DNA of 64,000 bases from G963704535 sp963704535 (GCA_963704535.1 OY969916.1:4836001-4900000); one strand, 5' to 3'; positions 16,086 to 24,986 are shown, numbered from the stretch's first letter. Notes: generated by a model from the letters alone, not told the origin. Program-made: numbers and translations.

Positions 16086-16204
16086 AGGCCGGTTGCCCAT
16101 ACCGGCGACACTATGCAACCGAGGTGTGTCCAGGGTACGTCGCTTTGTGTTTGCCCTATGCAACGGGCCACGGACCACGGACCACGGACAATAAGGAGTA
16201 GCTT

Positions 16205-16954
16205 GTGAGCCAACCATCCCGCCCGAAGAAGGGGCCTGAGAAGCCCCGCCAGAATCCCCTCCCGGCCGTGCTGTCGGCGCTGGTCGTCGTCGGTGTCTTT
16301 GTGTTGCTGGGCATTATGCTGTCCAACAACCGGCCCGGCGCGGCCCCCGAGACCGGCGCCGCAGCGACCACCGATCTCTTCGCGGCCCAGCCGACCCCCG
16401 TCGACGCGGGGGCGGCGCCGGTGCCAGCGCAGCCGCCCGGCGAGTTGAGCTATAGCGCGCCACCGCCGATGACGATCGATCCGCAGAAGAGCTATACGGC
16501 GACGATCACCACGCCGCGCGGCGACATCGTCGTCAAGCTGCGGCCGGACCTGGCGCCGCAGACGGTCAACAGCTTCGTCTTTCTCTCGCGCGAGGGCTTT
16601 TATAATGGGCTGACGTGGCACCGGGTGCTGCCGGACTTTATGGCCCAGGGCGGCGACCCGACCGGCACCGGCAGCGGCGGGCCGGGCTACAACGTCCCCG
16701 ACGAGTTCACCGATAAGGTGCTCTTCGACCGGCCGGGCCTCCTGGCGATGGCCCACAGCTCGCTGCCCAACAGCAACGGCTCGCAGTTCTTCATCACCAC
16801 GGCGCCGGCGCCGTACCTCGATCAGCAGTACACGATCTTTGGGGAGGTGGTTGAGGGGCAGGAGGTCGTCAACGGCATCCCGCTGCGCGACCCGGACACG
16901 AACCCGACAACTCCGGGCGAGCAGATCGTCAAGATCAGCATCACCGAGGGGTAG
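16205..16954 (+). CDS. Membrane-anchored cyclophilin-type peptidyl-prolyl isomerase
   Basis: A 249-aa protein with a short basic N-terminus, one membrane helix (AVLSALVVVGVFVLLGIML, residues about 20-38), a Pro/Ala linker and a cyclophilin domain from about residue 95. Active-site landmarks are present: WHRVLPDFMAQGGDPTGTG (Arg of HRV, QGGD), SQFFIT, and the short loop versions typical of bacterial PpiA/B. It should speed proline isomerisation of exported proteins on the outer face of the membrane. The GTG start is preceded by AAGGAG. Its stop is followed by a perfect heptamer hairpin (16964-17026). Confidence 0.92.
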   Translation: MSQPSRPKKGPEKPRQNPLPAVLSALVVVGVFVLLGIMLSNNRPGAAPETGAAATTDLFAAQPTPVDAGAAPVPAQPPGELSYSAPPPMTIDPQKSYTATITTPRGDIVVKLRPDLAPQTVNSFVFLSREGFYNGLTWHRVLPDFMAQGGDPTGTGSGGPGYNVPDEFTDKVLFDRPGLLAMAHSSLPNSNGSQFFITTAPAPYLDQQYTIFGEVVEGQEVVNGIPLRDPDTNPTTPGEQIVKISITEG

Positions 16955-16963
16955 GCTGAAGTT

Positions 16964-17026
16964 GTCAGTGGTCAGTTGTCCGTTGTCAGTTGCGGCGCAA
17001 CTGACAACGGACAACTGACCACTGAC
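16964..17026. repeat. Perfect heptamer hairpin with compensatory variation
   Basis: The left arm reads GTCAGTG, GTCAGTT, GTCCGTT, GTCAGTT, GCG. The right arm is its exact complement, so each unit variant is matched on the other arm. Length is 63 bp with 31-bp arms, the same size as 4255-4317. It separates convergent genes. Confidence 0.9.
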
Positions 17027-17030
17027 CCGC

Positions 17031-19040
17031 CTAATCCCTACGGAAGAACCCGCGCTTCTTGGGCTCTTCGACCGTCTGGCGCAGCTTCGCGAGGTCGTGA
17101 TCCAGTGGCTGCGCTTCCTCATGCAGCTCTGGGAGAGCTACTGCCGGCGGCGGCGAGGATGCCGCCGGTGTTTCCACAAAGGTAATGTTGCCCTCGAACT
17201 TGAGCGCGGGAGCCGGGGCCTCGGCCGGCTCGGCCGAGGTATACGGGAGCGGGCCGCTCTCGATCCCCAGCGCCACCAGCCACTCCCACAGCATCTGGCG
17301 CCGCGCTGACCCATCGTCGGGCAGGTGCAGCGGCCGGCCGCGCGCATCAATGATCACGCCCATGGCGCTGCCGCTGATCCCGGCGACATCGGAAGCCACC
17401 TCGGAGCCGGGCGTGTTGCGCCCGATCCGCACTCCGCCGGCCGGTCGCAGCGTGAGCTGCCCTTTGCGCCCCGGCGCGAGCGGCAGGCGCGCGAGCTGGC
17501 CGTGCCGCACCTCGACCTTGCGGGTGCTCCCACCGACCTCGTTCAGTTCAGCCTCGATCGCGACCTCGCCGGTGCGCCCACCGCCAAGCGCGACCACGCA
17601 GGTGGCCAGGGGCGTGTTGCGTAGCAGATCGCGCTCAAATAGGGACAATGCAGCCTGCGGCGCGCTGAACGCCAGCGCGCCGCAGGCCCCCATCAGCCCC
17701 AGCGTGTCCAGGTGCAGCTCGACCGCCAGCACTGTCTCGTCGGCGACCGGCTGCAAAGCGTCGAGGATGGTCAGCGCGGCCAGCCCCGGCTGGGGCGCGT
17801 GGGCCAGCACGCCGCCGCCGGCCACCACCAGGTCGTAGGGCGCGCCCGGCCGCTCGTCCCAGAGCGCCGCCAGCGCCAGGGCCAGCGCCTCGCGCGTCAC
17901 CGCGTGCTCGATCAGCAGGTCCTCGCGGGTGGACGGCAGGAGTTGCGGGCGCAGCATTTTGTTCAGCAGCCAGTGGGTGAGATCGCGTTCGCTGATCGGG
18001 AATGGCAGCCAGCGGGCGATTGCCTCGATACCGCGCTCGGCCAGCACGGCGCCGATCCCATAGCCCGTGCCGATGCCGCCGAGCACGGTCGGGCTGTGCT
18101 GCCCCTCGCTGGCCAGGTACGCGGCGCTGCTGGCCGACCCGGCATCCAGCACCAGTGTGGCGCGCCGGTAGTGCTCGGCCAGAAACCGAGTCATGAGGCC
18201 CACCGCTTCATTGGCCGGCAGCACCGGCCGGGCACACAGGCGCCGCAGCGTGGCCATGCCGGGGAGCGCTGGCAGGATGCGCTCGTGGTACAGTTGGGTC
18301 AGCGCCCGCCGCGCCGGCTCCAGCCGCTCGACCTCCAGCGATGGGCGCACATTGTCCACCATGGTCAGTTGCGCGCGACCGGAGAGCGCCTCGATCACCC
18401 GCTCTCTGGCGTGACTATTGCCGGCGAAGATCACCGGACGCGCGGTGACGTCATGGCGCTGCTGCCCCTCCGCGTCCACGCGGGTGTTCAGCGACGTCAG
18501 CCCGACGATATGCGCCAGGCGCACGAGCGCGTCTTTGGCGCCGTCTTCCAGCCCGCCGGTGATTAGTACCACGTCGGGCCGCAGCCCGGCCAGCGTCTGC
18601 ACCTGTTGCTCGATCCAGGTGCTGTCGCGAGACCCGGCCGCGTCGTCTAGCGTCACGACCTGTAGCACGCTGGTGTAGGTGGCCCGGCTGGCGTGGAGCG
18701 CGCTGCGCGCCGATACCTCGCTGGCGATGGCGGCGATCACCACCCCCATCAGGCCGGCGGCGCTGGTGATCGCGACCACTTTGTCGATGCCGTCACGCTC
18801 GCTGGTCTGCGGCATCAGCAGGTTGCTGTCTTGCAGCAGTTGGCGCCCAGTCATCTCGCCGATCTGGGCGGCCGCGTTCAGGATCGCCAGCGCCACGTTA
18901 TCGTAGGGTGGGTCGGCTGTGCTGGGCACCTCGGCCTGGCCGATCATACGCGCCTCGCCGGCCACCGAGTCGACCAGCGTCGCGCGGGTGGTGACGCTGC
19001 CGATCTCGACGACAAGCGTGGCGTTCGGTTCATTGGGCAT
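17031..19040 (-). CDS. MutL/GlmL-like ASKHA-fold ATPase
   Basis: A 669-aa protein of the glutamate mutase MutL/GlmL family (actin-like ATPase fold). It has phosphate-loop segments TLVVEIGSVTTRATLVD at the N-terminus and TLVLDAGSASSAAYLA in the middle, GGLEDGAKDAL near 170, and VAGGGVLAHAPQ near 440. Family members are thought to reactivate B12-dependent mutases, yet no mutase subunit is nearby. Instead it lies downstream of four membrane-protein genes. The C-terminal 80 residues are Pro/Ala-rich and end in basic KKRGFFRRD, which could bind membrane lipids. The start MPNEPNATLVVEIG at 19040 excludes an upstream MITE-encoded extension. Confidence 0.85.
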   Translation of the reverse strand: MPNEPNATLVVEIGSVTTRATLVDSVAGEARMIGQAEVPSTADPPYDNVALAILNAAAQIGEMTGRQLLQDSNLLMPQTSERDGIDKVVAITSAAGLMGVVIAAIASEVSARSALHASRATYTSVLQVVTLDDAAGSRDSTWIEQQVQTLAGLRPDVVLITGGLEDGAKDALVRLAHIVGLTSLNTRVDAEGQQRHDVTARPVIFAGNSHARERVIEALSGRAQLTMVDNVRPSLEVERLEPARRALTQLYHERILPALPGMATLRRLCARPVLPANEAVGLMTRFLAEHYRRATLVLDAGSASSAAYLASEGQHSPTVLGGIGTGYGIGAVLAERGIEAIARWLPFPISERDLTHWLLNKMLRPQLLPSTREDLLIEHAVTREALALALAALWDERPGAPYDLVVAGGGVLAHAPQPGLAALTILDALQPVADETVLAVELHLDTLGLMGACGALAFSAPQAALSLFERDLLRNTPLATCVVALGGGRTGEVAIEAELNEVGGSTRKVEVRHGQLARLPLAPGRKGQLTLRPAGGVRIGRNTPGSEVASDVAGISGSAMGVIIDARGRPLHLPDDGSARRQMLWEWLVALGIESGPLPYTSAEPAEAPAPALKFEGNITFVETPAASSPPPAVALPELHEEAQPLDHDLAKLRQTVEEPKKRGFFRRD

Positions 19041-19045
19041 AGTGA

Positions 19046-19325
19046 TCTCTTCGGTGCTTTCCTGGGCTGGAAGAGGGGGGGTTGAGGGGGCTGCCCCCTC
19101 AGTCTCCACCTACCCACATTGTAAAGGGGAACGGCGCTTCACTGTTCTGGGAAAGAAGGGGGTTTGAGGGGCAGCCCCCTCAGTCTCCCCCACCCACACT
19201 TAGCTGGGAAAGAAGGGGGTTTGAGGGGGCAGCCCCCTCAGTCTCCCCCACCCACACTTAGCTGGGAAAGAAGGGGGTTTGAGGGGGCAGCCCCTCAGTC
19301 TCCCCCACCCACACTGTAAAAGTAA
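19046..19325. repeat. Array of four family B repeat units
   Basis: Four head-to-tail units carry CTGGGAAAGAAGGGGGTTTG, the palindrome GAGGGGGCAGCCCCCTC and CCCACACTTAG, with a period of about 60 bp in the last three. The array fills the gap between the MutL-like start and the next upstream gene of the cluster. Confidence 0.85.
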
Positions 19326-19328
19326 CAT

Positions 19329-19970
19329 CTAGGCCACTAGGCCGAGATAGCGGAGCAGCTCGCTCAGCCGCTCGGTCAGCGCGCTCAGGTAGGTTTGGAG
19401 CGCGCCGGCGAAGAAGAAGCCGAACGCGATCATCAGCAGCCAGTGGCCAAGGACGGCGGTGAGCGCGACGACGCGGCCAGCCCCACTCTCGCGTGGCACC
19501 GTGTAGTAGAAGGCGCTCAGGGTCACGATCGTCCCGATCGTCAGCACCACGACGCCGGCGACTTGCGCCGGGTCGCCGCCGAGCGGGCGGTTGGCAGTAT
19601 CGACGATCTGCGGGATCAGCGTCCCCAGGATTGCGCCGCCGACCGCCAGCGCCGCGCCGACCCCAAACACCAGCGCGAGCGGGATATTGGCCAGCCACGA
19701 CCATCCCTGGTGCCTGGTGATGCGTGGCAGCAGCAACAAGCCCAGCAGGAGCGGCACCAGGTAGCGCGTCCAGGCTTCCTCCTGGTTGGCGATCACTGCG
19801 CCGATCGCCGGGCGCAACACCTGGTGGTAGGCGACCACAAAGGCCAGGCCGAGCGAGACGCCGACGAAGAGGTACTGGGCGGCACGGAACAGTGGGTTGT
19901 CGCCGGCGATGCGGCTCAGGACCATGACGGTCAGGACGACGGCGATCAGATTGATGAACTGTGGCGTCAC
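19329..19970 (-). CDS. Polytopic membrane protein of the MutL-like cluster
   Basis: A 213-aa, very hydrophobic protein with about six or seven membrane helices (for example INLIAVVLTVMVLSRIAG, YLVPLLLGLLLLP, VAGVVVLTIGTIVTLSAFYY, WLLMIAFGFFFAGALQTYL). No catalytic motif or named family was recognised. Its ATG overlaps the stop of the 1051-aa P-x-W-L repeat protein by 4 bp, so the two are probably translationally coupled. A repeat array separates it from the MutL-like gene. Confidence 0.85.
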   Translation of the reverse strand: MTPQFINLIAVVLTVMVLSRIAGDNPLFRAAQYLFVGVSLGLAFVVAYHQVLRPAIGAVIANQEEAWTRYLVPLLLGLLLLPRITRHQGWSWLANIPLALVFGVGAALAVGGAILGTLIPQIVDTANRPLGGDPAQVAGVVVLTIGTIVTLSAFYYTVPRESGAGRVVALTAVLGHWLLMIAFGFFFAGALQTYLSALTERLSELLRYLGLVA

Positions 19971-22900
19971 GAGGATCTCCTCCGCCGCATCAGCGCCTCG
20001 CTTACGGCCACCGCGATTGCCCCGACCACCAGCAGGCCGGCAAACACCAGGATGGCGAGGCGCTGCTGGCTTGCTTCGCGCAGCGTCTGCTCCGGCGCGG
20101 TGCCGCCGCCACGCAGCATCTGGTAGGCCAGCGCGCCTTGCTTGCCGGCCAGGTGGTAGATCCCGGCCTGCCGCAGGTACGGCTGGACGATCGGCGCGGC
20201 CTCCTGCGGCAGCAGAAAGGCCATAGGCACCTGCGGGGCGCCGTGGTGGATCTGCTCCATCCAGGCCTGGACATCATTCACGTCGTCGGCCAGCACCACT
20301 ATCATGGACAGGTCGTTGAGCGTTCGGAGCGGCCTGTTGGTCTCGAACCCGGTCGCCAGTACGCCGATGGTAGCGTTGTTGCCGAGGAAATCGGATTGCA
20401 GCGTGGTGTAGAAATCCTGCGCGAACGAGCGCAGCGCCAGCTCTCCACCCGGCTTGTACCCCAGGAGGATATAGTCATTTCCGCCTGGCCGGTACTTGGC
20501 TTCGGTGAGCTTGTCGCGCAGGTCGAACGACAGCAGCGTCCCTTGGGGGTCGGTGCTGACAAGCACGAGCTTGACCTTCTTTTCGATCAGGTGCTCGATC
20601 ACCGCCCGCTCTAGCGGCCGCATCTCGCCAATTCGCCGCGCGTCCCACTCGTAGCCCACCAGGACGACGTCGTTCTCGGTGAGCGCCTCGATCTGCGCCA
20701 AGAGCGCCTCGGCGCCTGGGGCGACGGGCGGCGTCTGGAGCGCGCTGCCGAGCGCCGGCACGGTGAGTGCGATCAGCAGCGCGATCAGCAGCGCGACAGA
20801 GATCAGGCGTTCAAGTCCGATCCGCTGCCAGATGCTCTTTACCACCGGCTCGGGCGCAGGTACGGTATCGGGGAATGGGTCAGCCGCAAGCCGCTCCAGC
20901 AGCGCCAACGCGGCGACCTGCGCCTGCGTACGTATCGGCGCCGTGGGGAGCGGGAGCAGCGGCATGGGCATGGCCACGGCGGCATCGCCGTCCTCGTCCA
21001 GCGTCCCCAGCTTTTTGAGCCAGTCGAGCGAGCGGGCATCGGAGGGGCTGACGACGCTCGGCTCCGGCTCGGGCGGCCGCAGCCAGGCCGGAAGCTCGGC
21101 GCCGCCGAAGAACCCGCCCTCGCCGCCTGCGGGCGCCGGCCCTTGGGGCTGTGAGGGCGTATCGTCCCCGAACCAGTCCAGGCGGGTGGTCACAGGTGCG
21201 GCCCGCCCCTGGTCGCGGGGCCGCTCGGCGGGCGGGGTGCCGCGCGCCTCGGCAGGTGCGGCAGTCGGCTCGATCGGTGCGCCGCGCAGCCATTCCGGCA
21301 AACTGGTCTCGCCAGGGGCGTCGGCGCTGGGCAGCGGCTTGCCGGCCTCGTCGCGCAGCCAGGGCGGCAGATCGGCGCCGCCGACCGGCGCTGCGGTGCT
21401 GGCCGGCGGCGCACTGGGCTGCGGCCAGGCGGGCGCCGCAGCGGCTGGGGCCGCCGGCTCCGAGGCGCGCAGCCATTCGGGCAGGTCGTCGCCGGCGGCA
21501 GGGCCAGCCGATGCCGGCGTGCGGTGGGGTAGCTCCGGCCGCAGCCACTCGGGCAGATCACCTGTGGGCGCGGGCGGCGGGCCGGTGGGCGGTGCCGGCG
21601 CGGGCGGCTCGGCGTGCCAGGCGGGCATGCCGGCTGCCGGGGGCGACGGAGCCTGCTCGACATCTTGGAGCCAGGCCGGCACAGCGCCGGCTGGCGGTGG
21701 CTCCCGCGATTCCGCACCCTGAAGCCAGGCCGGCACATCACCGGCCGGCGGCTCCTGTCCCGGCTGTGCGTCCCGCAGCCAGGCCGGAACGCTGTCGTGC
21801 TGCTCCGGCACCGCAGGGCCGCTCTCGATCGGGAGGCTATCGCGCGCTTGCGGACTAGGCACCGGTGGGGAAGCTTCGCCGAGCCAAGCCGGGGCAGCCT
21901 CGCTCGCGGGCGCTTGCTCGAGATCCTGCAACCACAGGGGCACGTCAGCCGGCCCAGGCGTCAGGCTCGCCGGCTCCGGTGAGGTATCGGTTTGCTCTTT
22001 GAACCAGGAAGGCAGCTCCTCGGCGCCGGCGCTGGGTTCGCTGGAGATACCCGACAGCCAGGCTGGCACGCCGGGAGCCGGCTCGGCGCCTGGCGCCGTC
22101 GGCGCACCCTCAAACGTGAACGGCTCGATGGTGATGTCAGGCTCATCATCTTCAGCCATCACCCTCTGAATCTCGTCGGTGGGGATATTGCGCAGCCAAT
22201 CGGGTATCCCTGCGTCATCTGCCTGGGGCGTAGCGGGTAGGGCTTGCGATCGGACCTCGGCGGCGCTGGCCCCACCGCTCGACGCTTCAGGAGCGAAATA
22301 CGCGGGCGGCTGCTGATCAACGCTGGCCGGCGGCTGTGCCGGCGGCGGTTCATCGGCCTCACCACGCAACCAATCGGGAAGCGCCGACTGAACGCCGGCG
22401 GGCGCTTGGGCCGGCAGGTCGCGTAGCCAATCCGGCTGCTCGTCGGCGTTCCCAGGCGCCGGTTCCGGTTGCGCCATTCCGCCAAGCCATGCGGGAAGCG
22501 TGTCGGCCTCCGACCGCGCCGGCTCACCGGCACTCGACCGCGCGTCGGGCAGCCAGTTCGCAGCTTGCTCAGGTGCGGGCTGCGCTTCGCCCCGGAGCCA
22601 CTCCGGGAGTGCGCTCTCGTCCGCCTGGCGCGGCGGCGCCTGCGGTTCGCCCTGTAGCCAATCGAGGCGGGGTTCCGTATCTGCCGGGCGCGCTGGTCCT
22701 TGCGGCGCCCCTTGATCCGGCGGCGTAGGCGCCTGCGGTTCGCCCCGCAGCCAGTCGGGGATCATCTCGGCATCCGCCGCCGGTGATTGCGTCTCGCTCC
22801 CTAGCCAATGAGGTAGCGCTTCCGCGCCTGGCGGTTGGGGTGCGGCGACCTCGGGCTGATCGGACGCAGGGGCTGCCGGCTCATCGCGCAACCAGGCCGG

Positions 22901-23122
22901 AAAATCCGGTGGCGAAGCCGCCGGCGGGGCGGGCGCAACGCTGAGATCCCGCAGCCAGTCAGGCATGTCCGTAGGCTCCGGCGCCGGTGCGCCGGCTCCA
23001 CCACCTTGGTTCGTCAGCGGCGCATCTGCGGCCGGCCGTTCCAATTGCGGTGGGCGCGGCGGGAGTGGAACACCGCGCAGCCAGGGAGGAAGTTGTTCAT
23101 TGTCGAGTGGTTCGCGGCTCAC
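19967..23122 (-). CDS. 1051-aa P-x-W-L repeat membrane protein
   Basis: Roughly the first 750 residues are a Pro/Ala/Glu-rich, probably disordered chain carrying about 27 copies of a [LIVMF]-P-x-W-L-[RGQ] motif (for example LPPWLRG, MPDWLRD, IPDWLRG, LPEWLRG, VPAWLQD) every 20-40 residues. A membrane helix follows near residues 771-790 (ISVALLIALLIALTVPAL). Then comes a folded domain of about 200 residues with VVLVGYEWDARRIGEMRPLE, LVLVSTDPQG, LLGYKPGGELALRSFAQDF and MIVVLADDVNDVQ. A second helix near 1019-1040 and a short RRRR tail end the protein. The repeats look like short linear motifs for binding a multivalent partner. The tail domain is Rossmann-like in pattern, and its substrate is unknown. 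It is co-transcribed with four neighbours. Confidence 0.85.
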   Translation of the reverse strand: MSREPLDNEQLPPWLRGVPLPPRPPQLERPAADAPLTNQGGGAGAPAPEPTDMPDWLRDLSVAPAPPAASPPDFPAWLRDEPAAPASDQPEVAAPQPPGAEALPHWLGSETQSPAADAEMIPDWLRGEPQAPTPPDQGAPQGPARPADTEPRLDWLQGEPQAPPRQADESALPEWLRGEAQPAPEQAANWLPDARSSAGEPARSEADTLPAWLGGMAQPEPAPGNADEQPDWLRDLPAQAPAGVQSALPDWLRGEADEPPPAQPPASVDQQPPAYFAPEASSGGASAAEVRSQALPATPQADDAGIPDWLRNIPTDEIQRVMAEDDEPDITIEPFTFEGAPTAPGAEPAPGVPAWLSGISSEPSAGAEELPSWFKEQTDTSPEPASLTPGPADVPLWLQDLEQAPASEAAPAWLGEASPPVPSPQARDSLPIESGPAVPEQHDSVPAWLRDAQPGQEPPAGDVPAWLQGAESREPPPAGAVPAWLQDVEQAPSPPAAGMPAWHAEPPAPAPPTGPPPAPTGDLPEWLRPELPHRTPASAGPAAGDDLPEWLRASEPAAPAAAAPAWPQPSAPPASTAAPVGGADLPPWLRDEAGKPLPSADAPGETSLPEWLRGAPIEPTAAPAEARGTPPAERPRDQGRAAPVTTRLDWFGDDTPSQPQGPAPAGGEGGFFGGAELPAWLRPPEPEPSVVSPSDARSLDWLKKLGTLDEDGDAAVAMPMPLLPLPTAPIRTQAQVAALALLERLAADPFPDTVPAPEPVVKSIWQRIGLERLISVALLIALLIALTVPALGSALQTPPVAPGAEALLAQIEALTENDVVLVGYEWDARRIGEMRPLERAVIEHLIEKKVKLVLVSTDPQGTLLSFDLRDKLTEAKYRPGGNDYILLGYKPGGELALRSFAQDFYTTLQSDFLGNNATIGVLATGFETNRPLRTLNDLSMIVVLADDVNDVQAWMEQIHHGAPQVPMAFLLPQEAAPIVQPYLRQAGIYHLAGKQGALAYQMLRGGGTAPEQTLREASQQRLAILVFAGLLVVGAIAVAVSEALMRRRRSS

Positions 23123-23134
23123 CGCAGCACTTCC

Positions 23135-23818
23135 TTAACGGTCAAGATAGGGCTGGTCGAATCCCAGCAAGACGCGCACCCCGGCGACTACCGCGCCGAG
23201 CGCCGCGCCGATCAATAGCCCACGCGCCCCAGCCAGCGCCACATAGTCGGAGATCCAGCCGACGCCAGCTCCAAGCAGCGGCAGCGTTTGTATCTGTGGG
23301 ACCGCGGCCAGCACCAGGACGACGAGCGCAACCGTGATGATGACCAGCGCGTCCAGCGTGCGGCGACGCAGCGCGCGCAGCGCAGCGCTCAGGCTAAAAA
23401 ACGCCAGCAGCGCCAGGAATGACCCGGCCAGGGGCTGATAAAACGCGCGGAACACATCGCGGATCGGCTGTTCGACCAGGCTCTGCGGCAGCGGGACGAC
23501 GTCGACCCCGCCGCCGGGGCTGGGCACGATCCCCATCACTGTGCCGATGACGATCACCAGCAGCATCGATATCAGCAGGACCAGGCTATAGCCCCAATCG
23601 GAGCGCTGGCGCCAGACCCGCATGAAATGACCGGCGGCGACGCTCAATAGCCCCACCAGCAGTGCCAGCGCGGCCAGCAGCGCCGCCCAATCGACCAGGA
23701 TGCGCGCCGCTCGGTCGGTCAGATCGGTCGCCCCGGCGAAATCCGTCAGGACAATCAGGCCCGCAGCGCCAGCGATGAGTGTAGCGATCAACCGCTTTGG
23801 GTCACGTAGAAACGACAT
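23135..23818 (-). CDS. Second polytopic membrane protein of the MutL-like cluster
   Basis: A 227-aa protein with about six membrane helices: LIATLIAGAAGLIVLTDF, a central pair around VLLISMLLVIVIGTVMGIV, and LVIITVALVVLVLAAVP. A polar loop of about 40 residues (GGGVDVVPLPQSLVEQP) separates the third and fourth helices. No known family was recognised. It lies 12 bp upstream of the P-x-W-L protein and 24 bp after the DUF6754-like gene. Confidence 0.82.
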   Translation of the reverse strand: MSFLRDPKRLIATLIAGAAGLIVLTDFAGATDLTDRAARILVDWAALLAALALLVGLLSVAAGHFMRVWRQRSDWGYSLVLLISMLLVIVIGTVMGIVPSPGGGVDVVPLPQSLVEQPIRDVFRAFYQPLAGSFLALLAFFSLSAALRALRRRTLDALVIITVALVVLVLAAVPQIQTLPLLGAGVGWISDYVALAGARGLLIGAALGAVVAGVRVLLGFDQPYLDR

Positions 23819-23842
23819 ACAGGTACGACCGTCAACTAGGGA

Positions 23843-24637
23843 CTATACAAGCTCCCCGAGATTAATACCAAGGGCTGCGGCCAGCAGCACCACGACGATC
23901 GCGATGATGACCACCGTTCGCAGCACATCCAGCGTGAGCAGGCGCGCGAGCGGCGCGGGCGAGCGGGCCAGGTAGGCCTCGGCCGCGTAGATCTCTTCGC
24001 CGATCAGCGCCCCCTCGGTCGTCAGGTAGACCAGTGGGAGCGCTGTCGTCGTCGTCGCCCCGCCGACTTGGGGCACGCCGCGCTGCGCCCCGTCCTCGCC
24101 GGCCAGCAGAAACTCCTGCCCGAACGCGCCGACGAGCTGGCTGGCTTCAAGCTGCTGGCGACCGTATAGCGTCGTCACCCCCGAGGCGTAGGCCATCGCA
24201 TCCTGGTGCGCCAGAAGCTGGACATTGGCCGGATCATAATCCTGACCAAGCCCGGCGCGCTGGTACACCTGGCGTAGCGTGCCGCGCAGTGCCAAGTGCG
24301 CGACGGCGTCGCCGCTGCTGGTCAGCAGCGGCGCCCCGTTGAGCGCCGCCTCGGTCGCTACGCGCTCGACCATGAGCAGGCCGGCGATCGTTTCGGCAGT
24401 GCTGGCGCGCGCCCCGATCGCGCCGCTGCCCGGCGAAAGGTGAATGGCCCGGCCGGTCTCGGCGCCCCGCGCAAGAGCATGGCCGATCACGGAGAGTCCC
24501 AGCAGCGGCCGGCGATTGATTGGGCGTTTGCCGGCGAGCGCTCGGGCGTGGTGCAACAGCGTGAGGATGACGACCACTAGTACGACAATCAGAAGCAGCA
24601 GAGCTTCCTGGGGTAAACTCACAATTGGCCTCCGCAC
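23843..24637 (-). CDS. DUF6754-like membrane protein, first gene of the MutL-like cluster
   Basis: A 264-aa protein with an N-terminal helix (ALLLLIVVLVVVILTLLHHA), a soluble segment of about 190 residues, and a C-terminal helix (VVIIAIVVVLLAAALGINL). The soluble part has IHLSPGSGAIGARASTAETIAGL, VERVATEAALNGAPLLTSSGD, LLAHQDAMAYASG and an Ala/Gly-rich LIGEEIYAAEAYL. This matches my recollection of the DUF6754 family in Chloroflexota, but I cannot search to confirm it. It is probably the promoter-proximal gene of the operon running down to 17031. Confidence 0.8.
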   Translation of the reverse strand: MRRPIVSLPQEALLLLIVVLVVVILTLLHHARALAGKRPINRRPLLGLSVIGHALARGAETGRAIHLSPGSGAIGARASTAETIAGLLMVERVATEAALNGAPLLTSSGDAVAHLALRGTLRQVYQRAGLGQDYDPANVQLLAHQDAMAYASGVTTLYGRQQLEASQLVGAFGQEFLLAGEDGAQRGVPQVGGATTTTALPLVYLTTEGALIGEEIYAAEAYLARSPAPLARLLTLDVLRTVVIIAIVVVLLAAALGINLGELV

Positions 24638-24696
24638 AATTCTTTACAGATGCGGGCCACGAATGGCTTTGAGTGTAACCTAAAAGAGATCGTTTG

Positions 24697-24942
24697 TCAA
24701 CTGTCCTGAATATCTACGAGACCGCGTAGTATGCTCCAGCCATCTTCGTCCTCCAAGGCCATGACATACTCGTGCCAGCGACCGTAGGGGGTCAATGGAC
24801 GTACGAACAGCGCGACCTGGCTGGCGAGGAAGCCTACCGGGGCGATGATGTCAAGCGCCAGGCCCACCGGCGCCTGGAGGTGGCGCCGCACGATCCCAGC
24901 GGCGAGGTTCTGAAGAATGGCTGTTCGCTGATTAAGGTCCAT
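24697..24942 (-). CDS. Small hypothetical protein
   Basis: An 81-aa protein (MDLNQRTAILQNLAAGIVRR) with one moderately hydrophobic stretch (PVGLALDIIAPVGFLASQVALFV) and an acidic, aromatic C-terminus (RWHEYVMALEDEDGWSILRG). It lies 44 bp after the dtd start on the same strand, so it is likely the distal gene of that transcript. No family was recognised. Confidence 0.6.
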   Translation of the reverse strand: MDLNQRTAILQNLAAGIVRRHLQAPVGLALDIIAPVGFLASQVALFVRPLTPYGRWHEYVMALEDEDGWSILRGLVDIQDS

Positions 24943-24986
24943 CGTTTCGCGGGATGGCGCGGGGAAAGCGCGCCTTCAGGCACGAT

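Larger units (their letters stand above)
15499..16204. other. Gene-free, repeat-rich intergenic region
   Basis: No gene seen. Contents in order: three partly conserved copies of CCGCCGCGACCACAACGTGG (15617-15718); an inverted repeat with 19-bp perfect arms (15719-15737 and 15769-15787); three exact 22-bp direct repeats GCTGGTTTGGTCGCGATCAG plus CC (15847-15912); an imperfect hairpin of CTTTGCR-type repeats (about 15942-16027); a sigma70-like promoter (16056-16085); and CGGACCA heptamers (16171-16189) just before the cyclophilin ribosome site. Confidence 0.75.

Noticed and set aside
17031..19040. Glutamate fermentation locus
   Set aside because: Only the MutL/GlmL-like protein is present. Neither mutase subunit nor methylaspartate ammonia-lyase is in the window.
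20679..21722. 347-aa plus-strand open frame opposite the P-x-W-L protein
   Set aside because: Low-complexity Ser/Gly/Ala translation of the antisense strand in GC-rich DNA. The minus strand has the coding signals and gene spacing.
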